A stretch of DNA of 64,000 nucleotides from Microbacterium pullorum (GCF_014836535.1 NZ_JACSQP010000006.1:1-64000), one strand, 5' to 3'; shown: positions 1 to 9,046, numbered from the stretch's first letter. Translations and numbers: made by a program. The notes: a model not told the origin generated them from the sequence alone.

Positions 1-80
1 GCCCGCGCCCGCCCGCCGCCGCGCGCGCCGCCCGCGCGGCTCCGGTGGCGAGGATGTCTACCGCTCTGCGCAGTGATTGT

Positions 81-243
81 GCCGACGCGACACTCGAGCG
101 GCGCGGGCCGACGCGACACTCGAGCGGCGCGGGCCGACGGACGCGCGGACGCCGCGATCCGCGCGCCCGTAGGGGTCCGCTCCGGTGTCGGATGTGGCGA
201 GTCGGCGGCGGTGGGAACTGTGCGGACGCGACACTCGAGCAGC
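81..243. repeat. GACACTCGAG repeat copies
   Basis: Two perfect tandem copies of a 27-bp unit lie at 81-107 and 108-134, each holding the core GCCGACGCGACACTCGAG. A third, diverged copy lies at 222-243. The core of that third copy recurs in inverse orientation at 13471-13487, which suggests a small dispersed intergenic repeat family. I see no convincing gene in 1-348; open frames there are by-products of the GC-rich repeats. Confidence 0.7.
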
Positions 244-259
244 CCCGACCCCCGCGACC

Positions 260-336
260 CCGCACCCGCACCCGCACCCGCGACCGCACCCCCGCACCCG
301 CACCCGCACCCCCGCACCCGCACCCGCACCCGCACG
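260..336. repeat. CCCGCA simple-sequence array
   Basis: A pyrimidine-rich tandem array of about a dozen CCCGCA hexamers, with a few CCCCCGCA variants. It lies just downstream of the stop codon of the XRE regulator gene (minus strand). It is strand-asymmetric and could vary in copy number by slippage. No promoter or RNA structure is evident in it. Confidence 0.75.
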
Positions 337-348
337 CCCGGCGGCGGG

Positions 349-585
349 TCAGCGGGGGTCGGCGCGCACCAGCAGGTCGCCGACCTCGCAATCCAGCGCG
401 CGACACACCGCCGACAGGGTCGAGTACCGGATCGCCCGGGCGCGGTCGTTCTTCAGCACCGACAGGTTCACCACCGACACCCCGACCAGCTCCGAGAGCC
501 GGGCGAGGGTCATGCCGCGCTCGGCGAGCAGCTCGTCCAGTCGGCAGTGGATGCCGGTGGGGCCGTCGTCCTCGGCGGGGGTCAT
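349..585 (-). CDS. Cro/C1-type (XRE) small HTH regulator
   Basis: A 78-residue protein that is almost entirely one helix-turn-helix domain (residues about 13-75). The recognition region is LARLSELVGVSVVNLSVLKN, followed by AIRYSTLSAVCRALDCEVGDLL, which is typical of YozG-like one-domain XRE regulators. There is no effector domain. Its ATG overlaps the TGA of the upstream DUF2975 gene by four bases (582-585), so the two are translationally coupled. Small XRE proteins encoded beside DUF2975 proteins recur in Gram-positive bacteria. It probably binds the palindromes in front of the pair (1225-1266), but that is inference. Confidence 0.85.
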   Translation of the reverse strand: MTPAEDDGPTGIHCRLDELLAERGMTLARLSELVGVSVVNLSVLKNDRARAIRYSTLSAVCRALDCEVGDLLVRADPR

Positions 586-1205
586 ACCAGGCCCGCCGTC
601 TCGCGCTGCAGCCGGTCGCCGACCAGGAAGACCGTCGAGGCGAGCGCCGCGACGAAGGCGACGGCGAAGAGCGAACCGAAGTCCACCGTCATCAGCACGT
701 TGTCGAAGGTTCGCTCCGACAGTGCGGCGAACGCCCCGTTGGCGGCCATGTTGCCGAAGAACGGGTACGCGGCCACGCCGAGTAGCGCCGTGAGCCCGGC
801 GATGTTCACCAGCCGGGTGTTGCCGCGGCTGAACACCCGGTCGCGCAGCACGCTGCGCGCGAGCAGCAGCAGGCAGGTCACCACGGTCACGACGCCCACC
901 GCCAGCAGCACCTGCTGGATGATGATCGACCAGAGGGATGCCACGGGCAGGTCGGTCAGGGTGAGCACCGCCGTGTCCAGTGCCACCTCCACTCCCGCCC
1001 CGTCCACGCCGATCGGTGCGACGGCGGGTGTTCCCGCGAACTCGGCGAACACCTCGACGCTCGGGCTGGTCAGAACATCGACGATGCGCATGATCGCGGC
1101 GACGACGGTGCCGACTGTGAGGGCGGCGCCGGCGATCATCATGATCAGCAGCCCGGCGCGGTCACCGGTCGACAGTGCCCGCTTCGGTGGGGTCGTGATG
1201 GTCAT
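582..1205 (-). CDS. DUF2975-type membrane protein
   Basis: A 207-residue integral membrane protein with about four hydrophobic segments: residues about 18-42 (LLIMMIAGAALTVGTVV), 88-117, 133-155 and 175-197. This matches the size and layout of the DUF2975 family. The function is unknown. It is the first gene of a two-gene operon with the XRE regulator, which makes a membrane-linked regulatory pair plausible. AAGGAG (complement of 1211-1215 and neighbours) sits well placed in front of the ATG. The upstream region shared with clpC holds clustered TATCGATA palindromes. The family call rests on context and topology, so moderate certainty. Confidence 0.7.
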   Translation of the reverse strand: MTITTPPKRALSTGDRAGLLIMMIAGAALTVGTVVAAIMRIVDVLTSPSVEVFAEFAGTPAVAPIGVDGAGVEVALDTAVLTLTDLPVASLWSIIIQQVLLAVGVVTVVTCLLLLARSVLRDRVFSRGNTRLVNIAGLTALLGVAAYPFFGNMAANGAFAALSERTFDNVLMTVDFGSLFAVAFVAALASTVFLVGDRLQRETAGLV

Positions 1206-1224
1206 GTCGCTCCTTCATGACGAA

Positions 1225-1266
1225 TATCGTTGTTATCGATAAGCGTTACGGTATCGATTGTCGATA
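1225..1266. promoter_or_regulatory. TATCGATA palindrome cluster (probable operator)
   Basis: This short stretch holds TATCGT at 1225-1230, the perfect palindrome TTATCGATAA at 1233-1242, and the inverted pair TATCGA-TTG-TCGATA at 1252-1266. It lies just upstream of the DUF2975 start (1205) and about 130 bp before clpC on the other strand. AT-rich dyads are conspicuous in this GC-rich genome. The best guess is an operator for the downstream XRE regulator controlling its own operon. Confidence 0.55.
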
Positions 1267-1392
1267 AGGCTGTCAATCGTGTCGCCCGGGGGCGGAAGGC
1301 ATCCGCCCGTGGCGAACAGAGGGCATACCGGCATCCGCTGGTCGTTACCCTTTTCGGTAAGCGCCAGAACTGTGCGCTTGAAGGAGTCGACG

Positions 1393-3918
1393 ATGTTCGA
1401 GAGATTCACGGACCGTGCCCGTCGTGTGGTTGTGCTCGCCCAAGAAGAGGCGAAGATGCTCAACCACAACTACATCGGTACCGAGCACATCCTGCTCGGC
1501 CTCATCCACGAGGGCGAGGGTGTCGCCGCCAAGGCGCTGGAGTCGCTGGGTATCTCGCTCGACGCTGTGCGCGAGCAGGTGCAGGACATCATCGGGCAGG
1601 GCCAGCAGCAGCCGACGGGTCACATCCCGTTCACGCCGCGGGCCAAGAAGGTGCTCGAGCTGTCCCTGCGCGAGGCGCTGCAGCTCGGCCACAACTACAT
1701 CGGCACCGAGCACATCCTGCTCGGTCTCATCCGCGAGGGTGAGGGAGTCGCCGCACAGGTGCTCGTCAAGCTCGGCGCCGACCTCAACAAGGTGCGCCAG
1801 CAGGTCATCCAGCTGCTCAGCGGCTACCAGGGCAAGGAGCCGGCCGGCGTCGCCGCCGGCCCCGGTGAGCAGAGCTCGCCCGCCCAGGGTGGCTCGGCGG
1901 TGCTCGACCAGTTCGGGCGCAACCTCACCCAGGCCGCGCGCGACAACAAGCTCGACCCGGTCATCGGGCGCGAGAAGGAGATCGAGCGGGTCATGCAGAT
2001 CCTCTCCCGCCGGTCGAAGAACAACCCCGTCCTCATCGGCGAGCCCGGTGTCGGCAAGACCGCCGTCGTCGAGGGTCTCGCGCAGGCCATCGTCAAGGGC
2101 GAGGTGCCCGAGACGCTGAAGGACAAGCAGGTCTACTCGCTCGACCTCGGCTCGCTCATCGCCGGGTCCCGCTACCGCGGTGACTTCGAGGAGCGGCTGA
2201 AGAAGGTCACCAAGGAGATCCGCACCCGCGGCGACATCATCGTGTTCATCGACGAGATCCACACCCTCGTCGGTGCCGGGGCCGCCGAGGGCGCGATCGA
2301 CGCCGCCTCGATCCTCAAGCCCCTGCTCGCCCGCGGTGAGCTGCAGACGATCGGTGCGACGACCCTCGACGAGTACCGCAAGCACTTCGAGAAGGATGCC
2401 GCGCTCGAGCGCCGCTTCCAGCCGATCCAGGTCGCCGAGCCGAGCCTGCCCCACGCGATCAACATCCTGAAGGGGCTGCGCGACCGCTACGAGGCGCACC
2501 ACAAGGTGCAGATCACCGACGGCGCCATCGTCGCGGCGGCGAACCTCGCCGACCGCTACGTGAGCGACCGGTTCCTCCCCGACAAGGCCATCGACCTGAT
2601 CGACGAGGCCGGCGCCCGCCTGCGTCTGTCGATCCTGTCGAGCCCGCCGGAGCTGCGCGAGTTCGACGACAAGATCGCCAAGGTCCGCGAGGACAAGGAG
2701 CGCGCCAGCGAGGAGCAGGACTTCGAGAAGGCCGCGGCTCTGCGCGACGAGGAGAAGTCCCTGCTCGCCGAGCGTCTGCGCCTCGAGAAGCAGTGGCGTT
2801 CGGGTGACGTCGCCAGCCACGCCGTGGTCGATGAGGGTCTCATCGCCGAGGTGCTGGCCCAGGCGACCGGCATCCCGGTGTTCAAGCTGACCGAAGAGGA
2901 GTCCAGCCGACTCGTCTTCATGGAGAAGGCGCTGCATCAGCGCGTCATCGGCCAGGACGAGGCGATCGCGGCGCTGTCGCGCACGATCCGTCGTCAGCGT
3001 GCCGGTCTGAAGGACCCCAAGCGTCCCTCGGGCTCGTTCATCTTCGCCGGCCCCACGGGCGTCGGAAAGACCGAGCTCGCCAAGGCGCTCGCGGAGTTCC
3101 TCTTCGACGACGAGGGCGCGCTGATCTCGCTCGACATGAGCGAGTTCGGTGAGAAGCACACCGTCTCGCGCCTGTTCGGTGCCCCTCCCGGGTTCGTCGG
3201 GTTCGAAGAGGGCGGCCAGCTCACCGAGAAGGTGCGGCGCAAGCCGTTCTCGGTCGTGCTCTTCGACGAGATCGAGAAAGCCCACCCGGACATCTTCAAC
3301 TCGCTGCTGCAGATTCTGGAGGAGGGACGCCTGACCGACGGTCAGGGTCGCGTCATCGACTTCAAGAACACCGTGATCATCATGACGACGAACCTCGGTT
3401 CGTCGGCGATCGCGGGCGGCCCGGTCGGCTTCCAGGTCGAGGGCAACGCGCAGACGTCGTACGACCGCATGAAGGGCAAGGTCGACGAGGAGCTGAAGCG
3501 TCACTTCAAGCCGGAGTTCCTCAACCGACTCGACGACATCATCGTGTTCCCGCAGCTGAACCGCGACGAACTGCGTCAGATCGTCGGGCTGTTCACCAAG
3601 CGCCTGGCCGACCGTCTGCTGGACCGCGACATGACGCTGGAGCTGTCGCCGGCGGCGACCGACCGCCTCATCGAGATCGGCTTCGACCCGACCCTCGGTG
3701 CCCGGCCGCTGCGTCGCGCCATGCAGCGCGAGATCGAGGACCAGCTCTCGGAGCGCATCCTGCACGGCGAGCTGAACGCGGGCGACCACGTGAAGGTCGA
3801 TTCCGACGCCAACGGCTTCACCTTCGAGCACGCCCCGCGCGGCGAGAAGGTCGCCATCGGAGTCAACACCGTCCCCGAGATCACCGCGACGCCCGATCTG
3901 ATCGCCGGCGCGGAGTAA
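1393..3918 (+). CDS. clpC: ClpC AAA+ unfoldase (Clp protease ATPase)
   Basis: An 841-residue ClpC, the ATP-driven unfoldase that feeds substrates to ClpP in the cytoplasm. Two Clp-N repeats (about 1-150, each with [13 protein letters not shown]) are followed by AAA1 with Walker A GEPGVGKT (about 217-224) and Walker B VFIDEIH. A UVR-like middle region ([17 protein letters not shown]) precedes AAA2 with Walker A GPTGVGKT (about 553) and [12 protein letters not shown]. The length is normal for the family. The ATG at 1393 is preferred over the longer frame because AAGGAG (1381-1386) precedes it and the protein then begins [13 protein letters not shown] as in other ClpC proteins. It is monocistronic and ends at a strong hairpin. 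Confidence 0.97.
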   Translation: MFERFTDRARRVVVLAQEEAKMLNHNYIGTEHILLGLIHEGEGVAAKALESLGISLDAVREQVQDIIGQGQQQPTGHIPFTPRAKKVLELSLREALQLGHNYIGTEHILLGLIREGEGVAAQVLVKLGADLNKVRQQVIQLLSGYQGKEPAGVAAGPGEQSSPAQGGSAVLDQFGRNLTQAARDNKLDPVIGREKEIERVMQILSRRSKNNPVLIGEPGVGKTAVVEGLAQAIVKGEVPETLKDKQVYSLDLGSLIAGSRYRGDFEERLKKVTKEIRTRGDIIVFIDEIHTLVGAGAAEGAIDAASILKPLLARGELQTIGATTLDEYRKHFEKDAALERRFQPIQVAEPSLPHAINILKGLRDRYEAHHKVQITDGAIVAAANLADRYVSDRFLPDKAIDLIDEAGARLRLSILSSPPELREFDDKIAKVREDKERASEEQDFEKAAALRDEEKSLLAERLRLEKQWRSGDVASHAVVDEGLIAEVLAQATGIPVFKLTEEESSRLVFMEKALHQRVIGQDEAIAALSRTIRRQRAGLKDPKRPSGSFIFAGPTGVGKTELAKALAEFLFDDEGALISLDMSEFGEKHTVSRLFGAPPGFVGFEEGGQLTEKVRRKPFSVVLFDEIEKAHPDIFNSLLQILEEGRLTDGQGRVIDFKNTVIIMTTNLGSSAIAGGPVGFQVEGNAQTSYDRMKGKVDEELKRHFKPEFLNRLDDIIVFPQLNRDELRQIVGLFTKRLADRLLDRDMTLELSPAATDRLIEIGFDPTLGARPLRRAMQREIEDQLSERILHGELNAGDHVKVDSDANGFTFEHAPRGEKVAIGVNTVPEITATPDLIAGAE

Positions 3919-3939
3919 CCGCCGCACCACGGGATCGAC

Positions 3940-3973
3940 ACGAGAGCGGATGCCACGCGGCATCCGCTCTCGT
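3940..3973. terminator. Bidirectional terminator hairpin
   Basis: A perfect 15-bp stem (3940-3954 with 3959-3973) closes a 4-nt ACGC loop between the convergent clpC and transglutaminase genes. The flanks are T-rich and A-poor only weakly, so efficiency rests on the very stable stem. It can serve both strands. Confidence 0.8.
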
Positions 3974-3977
3974 CGTC

Positions 3978-4889
3978 TCAGCGGGCTGCCGCGGAGGGGG
4001 CAGTCGGGGCGGAGGGGATGGGTGCGACGTCGACCGAGACCCGCAGGGTGGACTTCTTCGCCTCGGTGACGATGATGCCCTTCACCGGCGACACGTCGCC
4101 GTAGTCACGGCCCCACGCGACGGTGACGTAGCGGTCGTTCGCCCACTGGTCGTTGGTCGGGTCGATCGCGAGCCACGAGTCGGTGCCGGGCAGCCACACC
4201 CCCAGCCACGCGTGCGACGCGTCGGCGCCGAAGACGCGCTCTTTGCCGGGCGGGGGCTGGGTGGCGAGGTAGCCGCTCACGTAGCGGGCGGCCACACCGT
4301 GGCCGCGCAGGCACGCGAGGGCGAGGTGGGCGAAGTCCTGGCAGACCCCGGCGCGCATCTGCAGCACATCGGCGACCGTGCTGGTGACGGTCGTGGCGGT
4401 GCTGTCGTAGGTGAAGTCCGCGTGGATGCGGTGCATCAGGTCGGTGACCGCCTCCGCGAGCGGGCGGCCGGGGGTGAGGGATGCCGCGGCGTACTCGGTC
4501 GCTTCGGTCACGTGCGCGACGCGGGGCGAGGGGAGGGCGTACTCGGTGGCCCGCCACGCGTGCGGGACGTCGGGATGCCGCAGCGGCCGCGCCCGCTCCC
4601 ACGGCTCTGCCAGCACATCGGGATCGTACTGCGGCGTCTCGACGGTGACGTCGCTGGACGACTCGATCACCAGTGCGCCGTGCGGGTCGGTGAGGTGGAA
4701 GTAGGTGGCCGAGTTTCCGAAGTAGTCGACGTCGACATTCACGTCGTTCGGCGGCGGCTGCACGACGACGGCGTGCTCGTGCACCCGCTGCCAATCGAGA
4801 GCGCGCGGGACGAGGTGGAACAGCCCGACGCTGTCCTCGACCTCGGCGCTGTAGGCGTAGGCCGTGCGGTGCCACACCCGGTATCTCAT
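3978..4889 (-). CDS. Transglutaminase-like cysteine protease domain protein
   Basis: A 303-residue protein with an N-terminal bacterial transglutaminase-like region (MRYRVWHRTAYAYSAEVEDS) and a C-terminal transglutaminase/protease core. The catalytic triad is visible: Cys183 in GVCQDFAH, His226 in DASHAW and Asp243 in AIDPTND. No signal peptide is present, so it is probably cytoplasmic. Its ATG overlaps the stop of the upstream ATP-grasp/alpha-E gene by four bases (4886-4889). This pairing is widespread and is thought to act in peptide ligation or tagging, with the transglutaminase-like protein as the peptidase. The actual substrate is unknown. Confidence 0.9.
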   Translation of the reverse strand: MRYRVWHRTAYAYSAEVEDSVGLFHLVPRALDWQRVHEHAVVVQPPPNDVNVDVDYFGNSATYFHLTDPHGALVIESSSDVTVETPQYDPDVLAEPWERARPLRHPDVPHAWRATEYALPSPRVAHVTEATEYAAASLTPGRPLAEAVTDLMHRIHADFTYDSTATTVTSTVADVLQMRAGVCQDFAHLALACLRGHGVAARYVSGYLATQPPPGKERVFGADASHAWLGVWLPGTDSWLAIDPTNDQWANDRYVTVAWGRDYGDVSPVKGIIVTEAKKSTLRVSVDVAPIPSAPTAPSAAAR

Positions 4890-7423
4890 GCGCGCCCGCG
4901 TTCTTCGATGAGGTCGAGCGACGACAGCGCCAGCGGCGGCGGCCCGCTTTCGAAGTGCACGTGCGCGACGGCCTCGGCAAGCTGTTCCAGCTGCGCGATG
5001 GCGTCGACGAGGAACTCCGTCAGGGCGATGCGGTGCTCGCCGTCGGCGGCGGTGAGCGCGGCGATGTCGATGCCGGCCAGCGCCGTCTCGAGATGCTCGC
5101 GCAGCCGCTCCGGCCGGGTGGAGCCGGTGGATGCCGGCATGGCCGCCAGATGCGTGCCGAGCTCACCCAGCGCGTACGCGAGCGAGCGGGGGTTCTCACG
5201 GTCCATCAGCAGCAGATCGAGGGCGTCGGCGGTGCGCAGCGATCCGCGGTAGCGGCGCCGGTAGGTCACGATGCTCTCCGCCGCCGTGAGCGTCGCCTCG
5301 AGCACCTCGCGGTCGGCGCGGAACGCGCGGCGCCGGGTGGTGGTGCCCACCAGCAGGTGGCACAGCTGCAGCGACCGTTCGAGATGGCGCCCCGCCTCGA
5401 TCATGTGCCAGCCGGCGTCGCGCATCATGCTCGCCGTCACCCCCTGCAGCGAGAGCACGGCGGTGAGCATGCGCCCCGCCGATTCGGCCGTGCGGTGCGT
5501 GTGGGGTGCCGAGCGCAGCGCACGCGTCGCGCGGTCGATGTTGGAGAACACCCGCCACGTGTCGCCCGACAGCTGGTCGCGCACGCCCTCCAGCGCGTCG
5601 CGCAGCCGCACCACCGCGTGCGCCGCGCCGCCGCGGCGGTCGGCGTCCAGCAGCAGGGATCGCAGCTCGGCGTCGGGATCGGTGAACCGGATGCCGGCGA
5701 GCCGCTGCAGGGCATCCAGCAGCACCCGGGTGCTCTCCCGTGCCTGGGGGCTGTGGTGGCTGCTGACCTGCTCCAGCTGGTGATGGGCGGACAGCAGCAG
5801 CCGCAGCAGATCCTCGGCGCGCTCGGCGTAGCGCCCGGCCCAGAACATGTCGGCCAGCGCACGCGGCGCCAGGGCCGGGATCGACGCGCCGAACACGGGC
5901 GGGGCGGTCTCGACCAGCCCCTGATCGGCGTCGTCCTCTGCGGCCTTGAGGACCCACACGTCCTTCGTGATGGGAGTGGCGGTGCCGCCGTCGCGGACGG
6001 TGGCCAGGCCCCCGACGAGCGGGCGGTAGGCGGAGCCGTACCGCAGCGCGAAGCTGCGGAAGACCAGTGGTCGCGGGGCGGCCCGGGTGCCGCCGGCCCA
6101 TACCGGCGCCTGCGACAGCGGCAGCAGCTGCTGCCCCACGTAGCGGTGGGGCGCGGCGAGGATGCGGGGGATGAGATCGGCGGCATCCGCTCCCGCCAGC
6201 GATGCCCGCGGTTCGTCGATCATGCGCACGAACAGCTGCGGGTCGCCGGAGGACACCCGGTCCAGCACCTGCGCACGGTCTTCGGGGTCGCCGCACCACA
6301 GCGTCGGCACCGACGGCAGCCGCAGCTGCTCACCGAGCAGCTGCTCGCACGCGGCGGGCAGGTAGGGGAGGAGGGCGGGGTTCTCGAGCACCCCCGCACC
6401 GAGCCCGTTCACCAGGCGCACCCGGCCGCGGCGCATCGCCTCGGCGAGCCCTGCGACGCCCAGGCGCGAATCGGCGCGCAGCTCCAGCGGGTCGCACCAG
6501 TCGGCGTCGACGCGGCGCACGATGACGTCCACGCGCTCGCGCGGCACGGTGCCCGGCCAGCCCGCCGGCTTCATCCACACCCAGCCGTCGCGCACCACCA
6601 GGTCGCTGCCCTGCACGAGTGGCATGCCCAGGGCGTTGGCGAGGAATGCCTGATCGAATGCGGTCTCGGAGTGCGGGCCGGGGGAGAGCACGACCACCTG
6701 CGGGGAGGCGACGCCGGGGACGGAATCCAGCAGCGCCGCGCGCAGCGCCGAGAAGTACGGCTCCATTCGGTGCAGGTCGCTCAGCTGGTAGAGGTCGGGC
6801 AGCACCTGCGCGAGCACGCGGCGGTTCTCCATCGCGAACCCGAGGCCCGAGGGGGCCTGCACGCGGTCGGCCAGCACATGCCACTCGCCGTCGGTGTCGC
6901 GGCCGAGGTCGGCCGCCGCCAGCAGCAGGGGCTGCCGATCCACGACGCCGGGGCGGGCGACCGGCCGGGTGAACCCGGAGTGGCCGAAGACGGCAGCGGC
7001 GGGGATCGTGCCGCTGGAGAGCAGGGTCTGCGGTCCGTAGAGATCTCGCAGCACGGCGTTGAGCAGCTCGGCGCGCTGCGCGAGCCCCACATCCAGCCGC
7101 GCCCATGTGAGGGCGTCGATGACGAGCGGCATGGGATCGAGGCGCCACGGCTGCGCGCCGGCATCCGGGGTGGAATAGGTCACGCCGTCGTCGGCGAGGA
7201 ACCGGGTGATCTCGCCTTCGACGCGCCGCAACTCGCCCGGGGTCAGCGCGAGCGCCAGGTCGGCCATCGCCTTCCACGCCGGACGCAGCCCACCGTCGGG
7301 TGCGACGACCTCGTCGTAGCGCGCCACCGCGCCCCAGTCGAACGCCCCGTCGCGGGCCCCGAGCCCTGACAGCGGCAGGGTGGGCTGGGACACCGTCGTC
7401 GCGTAGTCGCGCAGCACACTCAC
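4886..7423 (-). CDS. Circularly permuted ATP-grasp / alpha-E fusion protein
   Basis: An 845-residue protein. Residues about 1-510 form a circularly permuted ATP-grasp type 2 domain (former DUF404/DUF407; motifs SPGPHSETAFDQAFLANALG and NGLGAGVLENPALLPYLP). Residues about 525-845 form an alpha-E domain (former DUF403; begins RALADMFWAGRYAERAEDLLRL). These are separate proteins in many bacteria and are fused here. ATP-grasp enzymes join a carboxylate to an amine, so a peptide-bond-forming role is likely, with the coupled transglutaminase-like protein trimming. The GTG at 7423 is chosen because GGAGGAGG lies about nine bases upstream; the open frame extends to 7789 but the extra residues overlap the divergent acetyltransferase gene and look random. 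Confidence 0.88.
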   Translation of the reverse strand: MSVLRDYATTVSQPTLPLSGLGARDGAFDWGAVARYDEVVAPDGGLRPAWKAMADLALALTPGELRRVEGEITRFLADDGVTYSTPDAGAQPWRLDPMPLVIDALTWARLDVGLAQRAELLNAVLRDLYGPQTLLSSGTIPAAAVFGHSGFTRPVARPGVVDRQPLLLAAADLGRDTDGEWHVLADRVQAPSGLGFAMENRRVLAQVLPDLYQLSDLHRMEPYFSALRAALLDSVPGVASPQVVVLSPGPHSETAFDQAFLANALGMPLVQGSDLVVRDGWVWMKPAGWPGTVPRERVDVIVRRVDADWCDPLELRADSRLGVAGLAEAMRRGRVRLVNGLGAGVLENPALLPYLPAACEQLLGEQLRLPSVPTLWCGDPEDRAQVLDRVSSGDPQLFVRMIDEPRASLAGADAADLIPRILAAPHRYVGQQLLPLSQAPVWAGGTRAAPRPLVFRSFALRYGSAYRPLVGGLATVRDGGTATPITKDVWVLKAAEDDADQGLVETAPPVFGASIPALAPRALADMFWAGRYAERAEDLLRLLLSAHHQLEQVSSHHSPQARESTRVLLDALQRLAGIRFTDPDAELRSLLLDADRRGGAAHAVVRLRDALEGVRDQLSGDTWRVFSNIDRATRALRSAPHTHRTAESAGRMLTAVLSLQGVTASMMRDAGWHMIEAGRHLERSLQLCHLLVGTTTRRRAFRADREVLEATLTAAESIVTYRRRYRGSLRTADALDLLLMDRENPRSLAYALGELGTHLAAMPASTGSTRPERLREHLETALAGIDIAALTAADGEHRIALTEFLVDAIAQLEQLAEAVAHVHFESGPPPLALSSLDLIEERGRA

Positions 7424-7546
7424 GCCTGCGGACCTCCTCCGATCGGCTCCGCGCCGCCGGTCAGCGCGCGGTATGAACCTACCGGAGGAGCGCGCCCCAC
7501 CGCGGCGTCCACGGGGGCGCGGGGGGCGCGGCGTAGGGTTGACCGG

Positions 7547-8047
7547 GTGAGCAGCTTCACCGTGCGACCGGCCCGCACCTCCGATGTGCGCGGCATCCTG
7601 GCGATGCTCGACCCGTACGTGCAGCGACGAATCCTGCTGGGCAAGGACATCGTCGTGCTGTACGAATCGGTGCAGCAGTTCGTCGTCGCCGAAGCCGACG
7701 GTGAACTCATCGGGTGCGGCGCGCTGCACGTGATGTGGGAGGACCTCGGGGAGGTGCGCACGCTCATCGTCGTGGATCACTGGGTGCACCGCGGCGTCGG
7801 TCGCGCGATCGTCGAGCGGCTCGAGGCGGATGCCACCGAGCTCGGCCTCTCACGCCTGTTCTGTTTGACGTTCGAAGTGGACTTCTTCCGGGCGCGGGGC
7901 TTCGCGCCCATCGGCGAGCACATCGTCGACCCCGACGTGTACTCGCAGCTGCTGCGCAGCCCTGACGAGGGCATCGCGGAATTCCTCGATCTGGCGCACG
8001 TGAAGCCGAACACGCTCGGCAACACGCGCATGATCAAGCACCTGTAA
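7547..8047 (+). CDS. ArgA-like amino-acid N-acetyltransferase (GNAT)
   Basis: A 166-residue GNAT-fold enzyme starting at GTG. It has VAEADGELIGCGALHVMWEDLGEVRTLIV (strands 3-4) and the acetyl-CoA loop HRGVGRAIVERL (R/QxxGxG/A-like). Its size and the segment LFCLTFEVDFFRARGF resemble the short actinobacterial L-glutamate N-acetyltransferase (Rv2747-type ArgA), which makes N-acetylglutamate, the first step of arginine synthesis. No arginine genes lie nearby. It is divergent from the ATP-grasp gene. A general GNAT acetylating another amino acid cannot be excluded. Confidence 0.75.
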   Translation: MSSFTVRPARTSDVRGILAMLDPYVQRRILLGKDIVVLYESVQQFVVAEADGELIGCGALHVMWEDLGEVRTLIVVDHWVHRGVGRAIVERLEADATELGLSRLFCLTFEVDFFRARGFAPIGEHIVDPDVYSQLLRSPDEGIAEFLDLAHVKPNTLGNTRMIKHL

Positions 8048-8097
8048 CCCGGGCGCGTCCGCCGGGCGGGCCGGAAGCCGCGACGTAGCCTGGAGGC

Positions 8098-8787
8098 ATG
8101 TCCGAACCCGTCCGCCGCCGGCCGTCGCCCGCCGTCTACCGTCGCCGCCGGCTCGTGCTGCTGCTGGCGGTGCTGCTCGTGATCGCGGGGATCGTGCTGC
8201 TGGTGTGGCAGCCGTGGAACGCTCGGGCGGCGGAGACCGAGCGCACGCCCACCTCGGTGAGCACCCCGACCGCCACCCCGTCGGGCTCGCCCATGCCGTC
8301 TCCGAGCGCTGACGCTCCCGAGACCGACGCCGACGCTCCCGTGGCGGACGCGCCCGATGAGGCCGAAGCGGCCGGCATCGCCGAGTGCGAGCGGTCGGCG
8401 ATCGAGGTGACGGGAGTCACGGACAAGACCTCGTATGCCGCGGGGGAGAAGCCGCAGCTGACGATCTCGCTCGCCAACACCGGTGCCGTGGCGTGCACCC
8501 TCAACGTCGGCACGACCACCCAGGTGTTCACCATCAGCAGCGGCGACGACGTGTGGTGGCGCTCCACGGACTGCCAGACCGAACCCAGCGACCAGACCGT
8601 CACGATCGACGCCGGGCAGAGTGTCACCTCCGTCACCCCGCTCGTGTGGGACCGTACCCGGTCGTCGGTGTCGACCTGCGGCGACACCGATCGGCAGACC
8701 GCGCCGGGCGGTGGCTCGTCCTTCCACCTGAAGGTCTCGATCGGCGGGGTGGATTCATCCGAAAGCACCCAGTTCATGCTCTACTGA
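8098..8787 (+). CDS. Membrane-anchored extracytoplasmic protein, function unknown
   Basis: A 229-residue protein. An Arg-rich N terminus (RRRPSPAVYRRRR) leads into one transmembrane segment (about 19-39, LVLLLAVLLVIAGIVLLVW), so the rest is outside the cell. A Ser/Thr/Pro/Ala/Asp-rich linker (about 45-100) follows. A compact C-terminal domain (about 103-229) has four cysteines (in AECERS, VACTLN, TDCQTE and STCGDT) that could form two disulfides and looks like an immunoglobulin-type beta fold (NTGAVACTLNV, WDRTRSS). It resembles DUF4232-type domains, but I do not claim membership. It stands alone; a 7-bp hairpin follows at 8826-8845. Confidence 0.7.
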   Translation: MSEPVRRRPSPAVYRRRRLVLLLAVLLVIAGIVLLVWQPWNARAAETERTPTSVSTPTATPSGSPMPSPSADAPETDADAPVADAPDEAEAAGIAECERSAIEVTGVTDKTSYAAGEKPQLTISLANTGAVACTLNVGTTTQVFTISSGDDVWWRSTDCQTEPSDQTVTIDAGQSVTSVTPLVWDRTRSSVSTCGDTDRQTAPGGGSSFHLKVSIGGVDSSESTQFMLY

Positions 8788-8825
8788 GCCCGCGATTGGG
8801 CACTTCTGAGAGGATTCTCACCGTT

Positions 8826-8845
8826 TGTCCCCCAAAGAGGGGACA
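8826..8845 (+). terminator. Hairpin after the anchored protein gene
   Basis: TGTCCCC (8826-8832) pairs with GGGGACA (8839-8845) around a 6-nt loop, 39 bp after the stop codon at 8787. There is no T-run, so it is a weak candidate terminator, or part of the structured RNA region that follows. Confidence 0.45.
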
Positions 8846-8879
8846 CCTACCCGGTTCTGATGTGACGTATTGTTGAACC

Positions 8880-9025
8880 AGCTCCCGCACGCTGTCCCCG
8901 CTGTCCCCAGCAGTCGAGCGTAACCCTCCCCAGAGTTTCGCATCGGGAACCACAGATGCGGTGAGCCATGGGCCCTCTCGAGTCCCCCAGTCCCCAATGG
9001 GCGTCCCGAGAGGGCCCCTTCTTTT
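8880..9025 (+). ncRNA. Candidate structured small RNA with C-rich loops (6C-like)
   Basis: This is a gene-free stretch with three possible hairpins: a GCTG/CAGC stem with C-rich loop (8891-8911), CGCATC/GATGCG (8939-8960), and an 11-bp stem GGGCCCTCTCG (8970-8980) with CGAGAGGGCCC (9007-9017). The last is followed by CTTCTTTT, a good intrinsic terminator. Its 26-nt loop and the first hairpin carry CCCC/CCCCC runs, the hallmark of actinobacterial 6C RNAs. TATTGT (8868-8873) could be the -10 element; no good -35 is seen. Transcript ends are estimates. It could instead be an unusual leader of the next gene, but the terminator precedes that gene. Confidence 0.5.
8970..9025 (+). terminator. Intrinsic terminator with C-rich loop
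   Basis: A perfect 11-bp GC stem (8970-8980 with 9007-9017), 26-nt loop and T-rich tail at 9019-9024. It ends 20 bp before the SseB-like gene start, so it belongs to a transcript that ends here rather than to that gene. Confidence 0.75.
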
Positions 9026-9046
9026 CGCCGTCGGTAGGCTGGAGTG

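Noticed and set aside
260..336. CRISPR array
   Set aside because: The hexamer repeats have no spacers and no cas genes are present in the window.
45..1242. Long plus-strand open frames over the repeats and the XRE/DUF2975 genes
   Set aside because: They are Arg/Ala/Pro-rich by-products of high GC content; the minus-strand genes have recognisable domains, ribosome sites and coupling.
1360..1385. ClgR-type operator before clpC (AAGCGC...GCGCTT)
   Set aside because: The half-sites are too far apart for the known ClgR pattern, and they sit at the ribosome site, so I do not call it.
1345..3963. An 872-codon minus-strand frame opposite clpC
   Set aside because: It mirrors the clpC codon pattern, has no domain I recognise and clpC is certain.
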